Part shown: in pieces, positions 1 to 5,285 of the stretch
Position numbering within the stretch: the stretch's first letter is position 1
How the letters are laid out: each line of letters begins with the position of its first letter
Origin: Nitrososphaerota archaeon
Lineage (GTDB): Archaea > Thermoproteota > Nitrososphaeria > Nitrososphaerales > Gagatemarchaeaceae
Assembly (NCBI GenBank): GCA_005877225.1
Contig: VBPK01000018.1
Location: 1-5,442, forward strand
Reading direction: 5' to 3'
Length of the DNA: 5,442 bases
Notes under the pieces: model-generated
What the model saw: only the letters and a program-made list of their open reading frames with translations
Database searches by the model: none
What the model was told of the DNA's origin: nothing
Made by a program: the position numbers and the translations under genes

Positions 1-1
1 C

Positions 2-1210
2 GAGGGTGCGATGAAGAAGAAGGTGCCAGACCTCAGCGGAGGCGAGCTGCAGAGGGTAGCCGTCGCAGCAGCTGCGCTTAGGGAGGCCGACCTCTACCTC
101 TTCGATGAGCCCTCCTCCTACAACGACGTGTATCAGAGGCTCGCAGTCTCGAGGGTAATCAGGTCGATCGCGGACAGGGGAAAGTCCGTGCTCGTCGTCG
201 AGCACGACCTGGCCTTCCTGGATTACGTGACAGACTACGTTCAGGTAATTTACGGAGAACCGGGGGTCTACGGGGTGGTTTCAGGTCTCTACTCCTCCCG
301 TACCGGGATAAACTCGCTCTTGGAGGGATACCTGCCTCAAGAGAACATCAGGTTCAGAGAACACCCAGTATCGTTCTGGGACAGGTCTGTGGTGGAGACG
401 GTGGAGTCGGAGGAGAAGATAGCGACCTACGGCAGGATGAAGAAGAGGTTCACAGGCTTCCGCATGACGATCGGGGGCGGCTCCCTCACAAGGGGGAGCA
501 TACTCGGAATCGTCGGCGCAAACGCCCTCGGGAAGACAACGTTCCTGAGGCTCATCGCCGGGGAGGAGAAGCCGAGTGAGGGTAACGTGACGATAACAGC
601 GAGGGTCGCCTACAAGCCGCAGTACCTGAAGTCGGACTTCGACGGAACGGTTGGGGATTTCTTCTCCACGACGGTTGGGTCGAATTACGATGAGGCTACC
701 CTTCAAGACGCCCTCGCCAAGCCCCTGAGGATGGAGAAGCTCCTCCCCAGGAAGATGAGCGAGATAAGCGGGGGAGAGCTGCAGAAGGCCGCCATCCTTA
801 CGACGATGGCCCAGGACGCTGACGTATACGCCCTCGACGAGCCGTCGGCATTCCTCGACGTCGAAGACAGATTCGTGATAGCAAAGGCGCTGGGGCGACT
901 CGTGAAAGCGAGGGGAAGGTCGGCGATGGTCATCGACCACGACATCCAGGTCATCGACCTCGTCTCGGACCGACTGATGGTCTTCACCGGGCGGCCGGGG
1001 GTCGAGGGTCTCGGGTCTGAGCCCCTCGGGAAGGAGGAAGGGATGAACCTCTTCCTCCGCCAGGTAGGACTCACATACCGAAGAGACGTGAACACGGGAA
1101 GACCCAGGGTCAACAAGCCCGGGAGCAAGCTAGACCGGGAGCAGAAGGAGAGGGGAGAGTACTACTACGTGTCAAAGAAGAAGGAGGAAGAGGATGACGC
1201 GGCTTCTTAG
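2..1210 (+). CDS. abce1: ABCE1/Rli1 ribosome-recycling ATPase, 5' end missing
   Basis: Twin-ATPase of the ABCE1 (RNase L inhibitor) family, which splits ribosomes after termination in archaea and eukaryotes. The frame is open to the left edge, so the ATG at 11 is internal; the iron-sulfur domain and the Walker A of the first ATPase domain (roughly 200 residues) lie outside the window. Counting from that ATG: domain 1 shows the signature LSGGE (8-12), Walker B LYLFDEP ending in catalytic Glu33, and His65. Domain 2 shows Walker A GANALGKTT (169-177), Gln204, signature ISGGE (252-256), Walker B YALDEP with Glu277, and His310. The C-terminal block NKPGSKLDREQK, then GEYYY, is typical of the family, as are the two hinge motifs GEPG and GRPG. 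A charged KKKEEEDD tail follows. The D-loop of domain 1 reads SSYND where SSYLD is usual. Its end overlaps trm5 by 17 bases. Identification is secure. Confidence 0.96.
   Translation, partial: EGAMKKKVPDLSGGELQRVAVAAAALREADLYLFDEPSSYNDVYQRLAVSRVIRSIADRGKSVLVVEHDLAFLDYVTDYVQVIYGEPGVYGVVSGLYSSRTGINSLLEGYLPQENIRFREHPVSFWDRSVVETVESEEKIATYGRMKKRFTGFRMTIGGGSLTRGSILGIVGANALGKTTFLRLIAGEEKPSEGNVTITARVAYKPQYLKSDFDGTVGDFFSTTVGSNYDEATLQDALAKPLRMEKLLPRKMSEISGGELQKAAILTTMAQDADVYALDEPSAFLDVEDRFVIAKALGRLVKARGRSAMVIDHDIQVIDLVSDRLMVFTGRPGVEGLGSEPLGKEEGMNLFLRQVGLTYRRDVNTGRPRVNKPGSKLDREQKERGEYYYVSKKKEEEDDAAS
1183..1187 (+). promoter_or_regulatory. Shine-Dalgarno site for trm5
   Basis: GGAGG lies six bases before the ATG at 1194, inside the last codons of ABCE1. 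It is a strong match to the anti-Shine-Dalgarno end of archaeal 16S rRNA and fixes the trm5 start at 1194, although the frame stays open further upstream. It also implies that trm5 is translated from the ABCE1 message as an internal operon gene. Confidence 0.75.
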
Positions 1211-2021
1211 GAAGGTGGTAGAAGGGATTGGCCAATCCGAAGCCAACGGAGTTCATACGGGTATTGACGTCATAGGCGACCTCGCGATAGTGAAGTTCTC
1301 CCATGGGTCTATCCAGGTCAGGGAGCGGGTAGGTGAGAAGATCCTTCGTGAGATGGGGAACGTCAAGGGTGTCTTCGAGCAGGAGGGTGGAATCGAGGGG
1401 GAGTACCGTTTGAGGAAGTTGAGACACCTCGCTGGGGAGAGGAGGACGACGACGCTGCACAAGGAAAACGGCTGCCGGTTCCTGGTCGATATTGCGAAGG
1501 TCTACTACTCCCCCAGACTCTCCACCGAGAGGCTGACCATCGCGATGATGGTCCGTGATGGGGAGAGAGTCCTGAACATGTTCGCCGGTGTCGGACCCTT
1601 CTCGATAACGATCGTCTGTAGGAGGAGAGCCTCGGTCACCAGCTGTGAGTCAAACAAGGAAGCTTACCGGCTTCACCTCGAAAATAACATGATGAACAAG
1701 GTGGCGGGGAGAATAACGACGATAAACGCCGACGCCGCTGCGCTCCCGGATAGGCTCGAGGGGAAATTTGACAGGATCTTGATGCCTCACCCCTCCAGGG
1801 CCGACAGGTACCTTGGTGCCGCACGCCGTCTCGTCGCGGACGGCGGCGTGATCCACTACTACAGGCACATCTCCGCAGAAGATTTTGACCAAGCGAAGTC
1901 CGCCATCCTACACGAGTTGAGGGAGGTTCAAGGGTTGAGAAGCATCGAGGTGAGAAAGGTTCGGGAGGTCGGGCCGAGATGGCTCGAAGTGGTTGCCGAC
2001 CTTCAGTTGTCCAGGAACTAG
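1194..2021 (+). CDS. trm5: Trm5-type tRNA (guanine37-N1) methyltransferase
   Basis: SAM-dependent enzyme of the Trm5 family, which makes m1G37 next to the anticodon and so prevents +1 frameshifting. Of 275 residues, 23-32 (GIDVIGDLAI) form the first strand of the D2 domain; GEYRLRKLRHLAGE (69-82), TLHKENGCRF (87-96) and SPRLSTERL (106-114) are family blocks, with Glu112 in the position of the catalytic glutamate. The SAM loop is VLNMFAGVGPFSI (126-138), and GGVIHYYRH (217-225) follows. The usual NLP motif after strand four is replaced by MPHP (197-200). The protein starts directly at D2, so the small N-terminal D1 domain that touches the tRNA elbow in Methanocaldococcus Trm5 is absent. ATG 1194 is chosen because GGAGG precedes it by six bases. 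A Tyw2/Taw2 wybutosine enzyme is the main alternative, but the HKENGC and STER blocks favour Trm5. Confidence 0.88.
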   Translation: MTRLLRKVVEGIGQSEANGVHTGIDVIGDLAIVKFSHGSIQVRERVGEKILREMGNVKGVFEQEGGIEGEYRLRKLRHLAGERRTTTLHKENGCRFLVDIAKVYYSPRLSTERLTIAMMVRDGERVLNMFAGVGPFSITIVCRRRASVTSCESNKEAYRLHLENNMMNKVAGRITTINADAAALPDRLEGKFDRILMPHPSRADRYLGAARRLVADGGVIHYYRHISAEDFDQAKSAILHELREVQGLRSIEVRKVREVGPRWLEVVADLQLSRN

Positions 2022-3376
2022 AACGGTAAGCTATGGCTGTATCTGTAGAGGTGGAAGATGACGCCGAAGGCGACCAGAACACTCCCTACCTGGAAGAGTG
2101 CGAGGCCGTTCAACCCTGCCTGGCCCGCCATCACCGCCATACCGTTCAGGGCGACCTGTGACCCGAGCAGGAGGATGAAGATGATCAGAAGCCACCGCCT
2201 GTTGAGGAGCGGCTTCAACGGAGCGACAGCCCTCCTCACCCTCTCCTTGGCCTTCAGGTAGCGAAGGTAGGCGTAGGTAATGACGAAGGAGATCCCGGTG
2301 ATAGCTATCATCGAGGAGAAGTACTCTGCGGGGGGGACGAAGAGGCGGGCGAGGGTGGCGAGATTATTGTCGGGATTGACGTAGAAGCCCCAGCCCGTCG
2401 TTACGATTATCTGGCTGATGCTAGTCAACCCCAGAGCGGTGAAGAACGGTCTGTCCTTCCAGCTCAGCTTCTTGGAGGTGTCAACGAAAGGAACGACGAT
2501 GGCCATGAGAACGAGGAGGGCTGGCATCAACCCACCCATCACGAACTTGTCGTACTCCGTCCTCAGGAGGGCGTAGAGCGCGGTGAGGTACCACTCGGGT
2601 ATGGTCAACTGACCGGACCCGGGATTGTACTGTAACCCGAGTTCGGCTGGAAAGACCCCAGCGATCATGAAAAGTCCTCCCACCACCACCGAGACGATTG
2701 GGATGTCGAAGACTAGGTACCTGGGGAAGTGAATGAAGACGAGGATCAGCATGACCATAGGAAGGATGAACACATGAGCAGAATACAACCTGAGGATGAA
2801 GTCAGCGAAGCCTGCGCCGAAGGTCGCGAGCCTTAGCGGGGCTCCGATAACGGGAGAGGCATTGGCAAGAGAGGCTCCGATTTCAATCGCGAGGCCAGCT
2901 CTCTGGTTGAAGATTAGGTCGTACCCTGTGTATGCCTCAATCCCGGTGATTAGTCCAAAGATCACCCCGGTCACCCAGAGAACCTCGTTCTTGATCTTGA
3001 ACCTACCGCTGAAGTATTGGTAGTAGAGATGAAGAACCGCGAGGAGCACCATCGCGTTCGATGCAGTGTAGTGGATATTCCTCAAGAGCCAGCCGAAGGG
3101 CACCGTGTTGTTGATTCTCTCCACACTCTGGAAGGCACAGGTGGTGTTCCCGCATCCTGCCAGGGTCGGTTGGTAGTAGATCATCAGGATGCCTCCCGTG
3201 ATTCCGAGGACGAGGAAGGTTATGCCCGTGAGAACACCGAGGTAGCCGAGAGGACTCACGAACCTCTTGGGGAATGTGTACCTGACACCCATGTAGACTG
3301 TGCGGTCGAGTCCCGCGACAAGCCAGTCGTAGAGTTTCTCGATTAGGTTCTTACTACTGCTGGACGTATCTCCCAT
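2018..3376 (-). CDS. Single-chain cytochrome b of a Rieske/cytochrome b (complex III-like) enzyme
   Basis: Diheme membrane subunit that oxidises quinol and passes electrons to the Rieske protein and across the membrane. In 452 residues, the heme ligands are His102 and His116 (thirteen residues between) and His201 and His216 (fourteen between, the spacing of cytochrome b6 rather than mitochondrial b). The quinol-site motif PEWY sits at 260-263. About ten hydrophobic helices can be read: near 44-67, 103-123, 134-154, 200-220, 225-245, 281-298, 314-333, 352-370, 394-412 and 423-443. The b6-like and subunit IV-like parts are fused in one chain and the last two helices exceed the usual eight. Cys75 and Cys80 lie in the loop after the first helix. 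The gene overlaps the end of the Rieske gene by 23 bases, has a CGGAG nine bases before its ATG, and ends overlapping the trm5 stop. No cytochrome c1 or f gene is adjacent. Confidence 0.95.
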   Translation of the reverse strand: MGDTSSSSKNLIEKLYDWLVAGLDRTVYMGVRYTFPKRFVSPLGYLGVLTGITFLVLGITGGILMIYYQPTLAGCGNTTCAFQSVERINNTVPFGWLLRNIHYTASNAMVLLAVLHLYYQYFSGRFKIKNEVLWVTGVIFGLITGIEAYTGYDLIFNQRAGLAIEIGASLANASPVIGAPLRLATFGAGFADFILRLYSAHVFILPMVMLILVFIHFPRYLVFDIPIVSVVVGGLFMIAGVFPAELGLQYNPGSGQLTIPEWYLTALYALLRTEYDKFVMGGLMPALLVLMAIVVPFVDTSKKLSWKDRPFFTALGLTSISQIIVTTGWGFYVNPDNNLATLARLFVPPAEYFSSMIAITGISFVITYAYLRYLKAKERVRRAVAPLKPLLNRRWLLIIFILLLGSQVALNGMAVMAGQAGLNGLALFQVGSVLVAFGVIFHLYRYSHSLPF

Positions 3377-4118
3377 ATCCCAAAACTCCGTTATGATTTA
3401 CATCCCATACTGGTTTTTCTACCATGAGAAAGCCGTTGCTGTCAGTCGAGAGGGTTAGCATGGGGATCGCGTTCGTCGGCGGTGCCTGAAAAGATGCAGG
3501 TCCGTCTATCGCCAGCCCCTGCGGCACTTTGTAGATGCTACCGTGACACGGGCATTCGTACTGCTCGTGCTTAGACTGGTTGGGTTTGTACCCATTTTCG
3601 TTTGGGTTAGTCGGCTGGTCCGGATTGTAGTTCGGGCTGCACCATAGATGGACGCAGACCTTGCTGAAGGCAACGAAGGCGGTCGCGTCTTTTGCGTCGC
3701 CTCCTAATTCGGTCGGAAGGCGAATCAGCTCAAACTTCACAAAGGTATCCTTGTTGACGGTAGCTTGCTGCCTGACATAGCCCTTGCCCGCGGAAACCGA
3801 GTTTGAGAGAAACGTACCCCAAGGAACATATGGCGCAAGGGAGAGCAACGCACCCACCCCCACGAGGAGTTTGACGAACCTCCTCCTGCCTGCAGTTATC
3901 TGCTGGGGAGTCGGTGGAGGCGGTGGGACATACGAAGAAGAAGAAGAAGAGGAACCGGCCGTTTTCGAGGGGAACACAACAACTTGCCCGCCGGGGCGCA
4001 TCTGACCGGCTTCTCGCACTTTTCTTTCTTCTTCAGTTCCAGTTCGTCCACTCGTATCAGATGGAGGGCTCTCACCAGCTTTGTTCCCTTCGCTGCCCAC
4101 GGGGGTAACACCTTCCAT
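3354..4118 (-). CDS. Rieske [2Fe-2S] protein with Tat-type membrane anchor
   Basis: Electron-transfer subunit that takes electrons from quinol at the cytochrome b site. Cluster ligands are visible: Cys155 and His157 in CVHLWC (155-160) and Cys189 and His192 in CPCHGS (189-194); Cys160 and Cys191 can form the usual disulfide. GPA (206-208) is also conserved. The first motif has Trp where Gly is usual (CTHLGC), and the loop between the motifs is 28 residues, Asn/Pro-rich, about twice the mitochondrial length. A twin-arginine signal RRRFVK (78-83) heads a single hydrophobic helix (about 81-97), the normal uncleaved anchor of exported Rieske proteins. Ahead of it is a 77-residue cytoplasmic tail with seven serines (56-62) and five prolines (65-69). 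The start is uncertain: the ATG at 4118 lacks a close Shine-Dalgarno, and a GTG at 4100 (residue 7) or ATG at 4001 (residue 40) are alternatives. First gene of the operon with cytochrome b. Confidence 0.94.
   Translation of the reverse strand: MEGVTPVGSEGNKAGESPPSDTSGRTGTEEERKVREAGQMRPGGQVVVFPSKTAGSSSSSSSYVPPPPPTPQQITAGRRRFVKLLVGVGALLSLAPYVPWGTFLSNSVSAGKGYVRQQATVNKDTFVKFELIRLPTELGGDAKDATAFVAFSKVCVHLWCSPNYNPDQPTNPNENGYKPNQSKHEQYECPCHGSIYKVPQGLAIDGPASFQAPPTNAIPMLTLSTDSNGFLMVEKPVWDVNHNGVLGYGRYVQQ
3386..3390 (-). promoter_or_regulatory. Shine-Dalgarno-like site for cytochrome b
   Basis: Read on the minus strand, CGGAG lies nine bases before the cytochrome b ATG (3376), inside the 3' end of the Rieske gene. 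The spacing is slightly long but acceptable. Together with the 23-base gene overlap it supports re-initiation on a shared Rieske-cytochrome b message. Confidence 0.45.
3934..3954 (-). repeat. Trinucleotide repeat encoding a serine run
   Basis: On the plus strand the tract is five GAA units (3934-3948) followed by GAG GAA. On the coding minus strand it is read as mostly TCT serine codons and encodes Ser56 to Ser62 of the Rieske protein, just before a proline run. Length changes in whole units would keep the frame, so the tract can vary without breaking the gene. Confidence 0.8.
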
Positions 4119-4124
4119 CAGTCA

Positions 4125-4133
4125 TTTTTAACC
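4125..4133 (-). promoter_or_regulatory. Possible TATA box for the Rieske-cytochrome b operon
   Basis: On the minus strand this reads GGTTAAAAA, an AT-rich element in a GC-rich region. An archaeal TATA box is centred about 26 bases before the transcription start, which would put the start near 4102. That lies inside the gene as called from 4118, and two bases before an in-frame GTG at 4100, so if this box is used the message would be nearly leaderless and begin at that GTG. A second candidate, GTATTAAA read on the minus strand at 4183-4176, would give a leader of roughly 30 bases before the ATG at 4118. I cannot choose between them. Confidence 0.35.
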
Positions 4134-4146
4134 TTACACCCTCAGA

Positions 4147-4166
4147 GGTGAGAGTCTTCTTTCACC
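4147..4166. repeat. Inverted repeat in the divergent control region
   Basis: Two eight-base arms, GGTGAGAG (4147-4154) and CTTTCACC (4159-4166), separated by TCTT, match as an inverted repeat at seven of eight positions. It lies between the divergent Rieske and cupredoxin genes, with its right arm ending ten bases before the TATA-like element of the cupredoxin gene. Its size and place suit the binding site of a dimeric transcription factor acting on one or both promoters. That role is inferred; an RNA hairpin is possible but the stem would be short. Confidence 0.5.
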
Positions 4167-4175
4167 GAGAAATCG

Positions 4176-4183
4176 TTTAATAC
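4176..4183 (+). promoter_or_regulatory. TATA box for the cupredoxin genes
   Basis: TTTAATAC is preceded by GAGAAATCG, a plausible purine-rich BRE position. A transcription start about 26 bases downstream of its centre would fall near 4205, leaving a leader of about a dozen bases before the ATG at 4217. No good Shine-Dalgarno precedes that ATG (only AAGG at 4207-4210), which fits a nearly leaderless archaeal message. Confidence 0.55.
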
Positions 4184-4216
4184 CTTATTGGCTCGTGGGC
4201 TTACACAAGGAATCCA

Positions 4217-4687
4217 ATGAGCAAGGCAGGTTCCACGGCTGCCGGGATTATCGTTTCTGTCTTGATTGTCGCCTCGGTCGGCGTCCTCGGTTACTATCAG
4301 TTCGCGATCGCCCCGAACATAACGACCCCATCTAGCAGCACGGTTACTACCCCGTCGAACATCAAGACGGTCAGAATCAACATCACGGTCGGCGCCGCGA
4401 CGAAGACCACCGACGCCTTCGCCCCGAACCCGGTAAGGCTCGTCATCGGCACCAACAATTCTGTGATTTTCTCCAACCTTGACATTCAAGGTGGGGTCGG
4501 TACTTTTCACACGGCCACGGCGCGGACGACGGTCGGTGGGCAGGCAGTCTTCGATACCGGGGTCTTCGACGCCGGCGATAGTAAGGGCCCGTTCCTACTG
4601 ACCACCCCGGGTACGTACGAATACTTCTGCTCAGTTCATCCCACGACGATGCGCGGGACCATCATCGTTGTAGCAGCGGGGAGCTGA
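4217..4687 (+). CDS. Membrane-anchored cupredoxin (blue copper protein) 1
   Basis: Small type I copper protein of the plastocyanin/halocyanin class, expected to shuttle electrons on the outer face of the membrane. Of 156 residues, about 8-30 form one hydrophobic helix (signal anchor; no lipobox cysteine), followed by a Thr/Ser/Pro-rich linker (34-48). The copper-binding domain covers about 50-154. Predicted ligands are His98 (FHTA), Cys138, His141 and Met145 in YFCSVHPTTMRG. The Cys-His spacing is two residues and the His-Met spacing three, longer than amicyanin-type loops and shorter than plastocyanin. Asn34, Asn55 and Asn80 lie in N-glycosylation sequons, consistent with an external domain. 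It is transcribed divergently from the Rieske-cytochrome b operon and sits 28 bases before a second cupredoxin, so a role as acceptor for the Rieske centre is likely but inferred. Confidence 0.92.
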   Translation: MSKAGSTAAGIIVSVLIVASVGVLGYYQFAIAPNITTPSSSTVTTPSNIKTVRINITVGAATKTTDAFAPNPVRLVIGTNNSVIFSNLDIQGGVGTFHTATARTTVGGQAVFDTGVFDAGDSKGPFLLTTPGTYEYFCSVHPTTMRGTIIVVAAGS

Positions 4688-4715
4688 AAACCGCTCTCAT
4701 TTCACTGGTTCTGGG

Positions 4716-5234
4716 ATGAGGCGCAGCTTCGTCACGACCGGCGTGGTGGCTGTGGTTCTGATTGTTGCTCTCGCGGCTGGATATTTAGAACTCGGGTCCC
4801 GGCAGGCTCGGACCTCCAGCTCGACAAACGCTGAATCAAGCCGAGAAAGCTCGAAATCACTAGTCGCGACGTCAACCAGCACGACCCTGACTTCAACGAG
4901 TACAACGAGCAGAACCACCACCACTTCGACTCAGCAGGGTCCAATCAAGAACGTGAACGTGACGATCCTAAAAGGGGCAGCATCGAACATGTCCTCGGCT
5001 GGTTTCTCGCCCGATAACATCAATGTGGTCCTCGGAGTGAACAACACGGTGACCTGGACAAACGACGACAGATCGCCACACACCGCGAGTTCAATGGGTG
5101 GAGCCTTCAACAGCGGGAACCTCAATCCGGGAATGAGCTACACGTTTACCTTCACCGCCCCGGGAACTTACCCCTACTCCTGTGCCTATCACGGATGGAT
5201 GCACGGCACTGTCGTAGTCAAGCCGAGCACCTAA
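4716..5234 (+). CDS. Membrane-anchored cupredoxin (blue copper protein) 2
   Basis: Second type I copper protein, 172 residues. MRRSF leads a hydrophobic helix (about 5-24), then a long Ser/Thr-rich linker (33-73) that would hold the domain away from the membrane, and a cupredoxin domain (about 76-169). Ligands are His122 (SPHTASS), Cys156, His159 and Met162 in YSCAYHGWMHG, a Cys-x2-His-x2-Met loop like that of amicyanin. SPHTASSMGGAFNSG is a common block in archaeal and bacterial plastocyanin-like proteins. Sequons at Asn81, Asn91 and Asn109 fit an external site. No promoter or clear Shine-Dalgarno is seen in the 28-base gap after cupredoxin 1, so the two are probably co-transcribed. The pair has diverged well beyond a recent duplication, since linker length and copper loop differ. 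Its electron partner is not shown by the sequence. Confidence 0.93.
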   Translation: MRRSFVTTGVVAVVLIVALAAGYLELGSRQARTSSSTNAESSRESSKSLVATSTSTTLTSTSTTSRTTTTSTQQGPIKNVNVTILKGAASNMSSAGFSPDNINVVLGVNNTVTWTNDDRSPHTASSMGGAFNSGNLNPGMSYTFTFTAPGTYPYSCAYHGWMHGTVVVKPST

Positions 5235-5285
5235 CTCCAGAGATACACTTTTCCGTGAAGCTTGCTTTCTTGTTTGGTTGAATCA

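Noticed and set aside
281..1460. Several long open frames on the minus strand opposite ABCE1 and trm5
   Set aside because: They run opposite well-identified genes, show no recognisable domains, and their length is explained by the GC-rich codon bias of the genes they shadow.
2058..3346. Plus-strand open frames opposite cytochrome b
   Set aside because: They have no domains, are antisense to a certain gene, and are predicted by its codon composition.
4119..4216. A tRNA or small RNA gene in the largest intergenic gap
   Set aside because: No TTC-loop motif, acceptor stem pairing or other RNA signature was seen; the region is accounted for by promoter elements and the inverted repeat.
4688..4715. 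Independent promoter for cupredoxin 2
   Set aside because: The 28-base gap contains no TATA-like element, so co-transcription with cupredoxin 1 is the simpler reading.
4851..4935. Short repeating ACG/ACC/AGC-type triplets in cupredoxin 2, looking like a tandem repeat
   Set aside because: The units are irregular and simply encode the Ser/Thr-rich linker; no regular period could be defined.
5235..5285. Possible terminator and promoter between cupredoxin 2 and the FAD oxidase (TTTT at 5249-5252, pyrimidine-rich 5262-5280, AGATACACTT at 5241-5250)
   Set aside because: The T run is only four bases and the AT-rich element is a poor TATA match; nothing here is strong enough to annotate.
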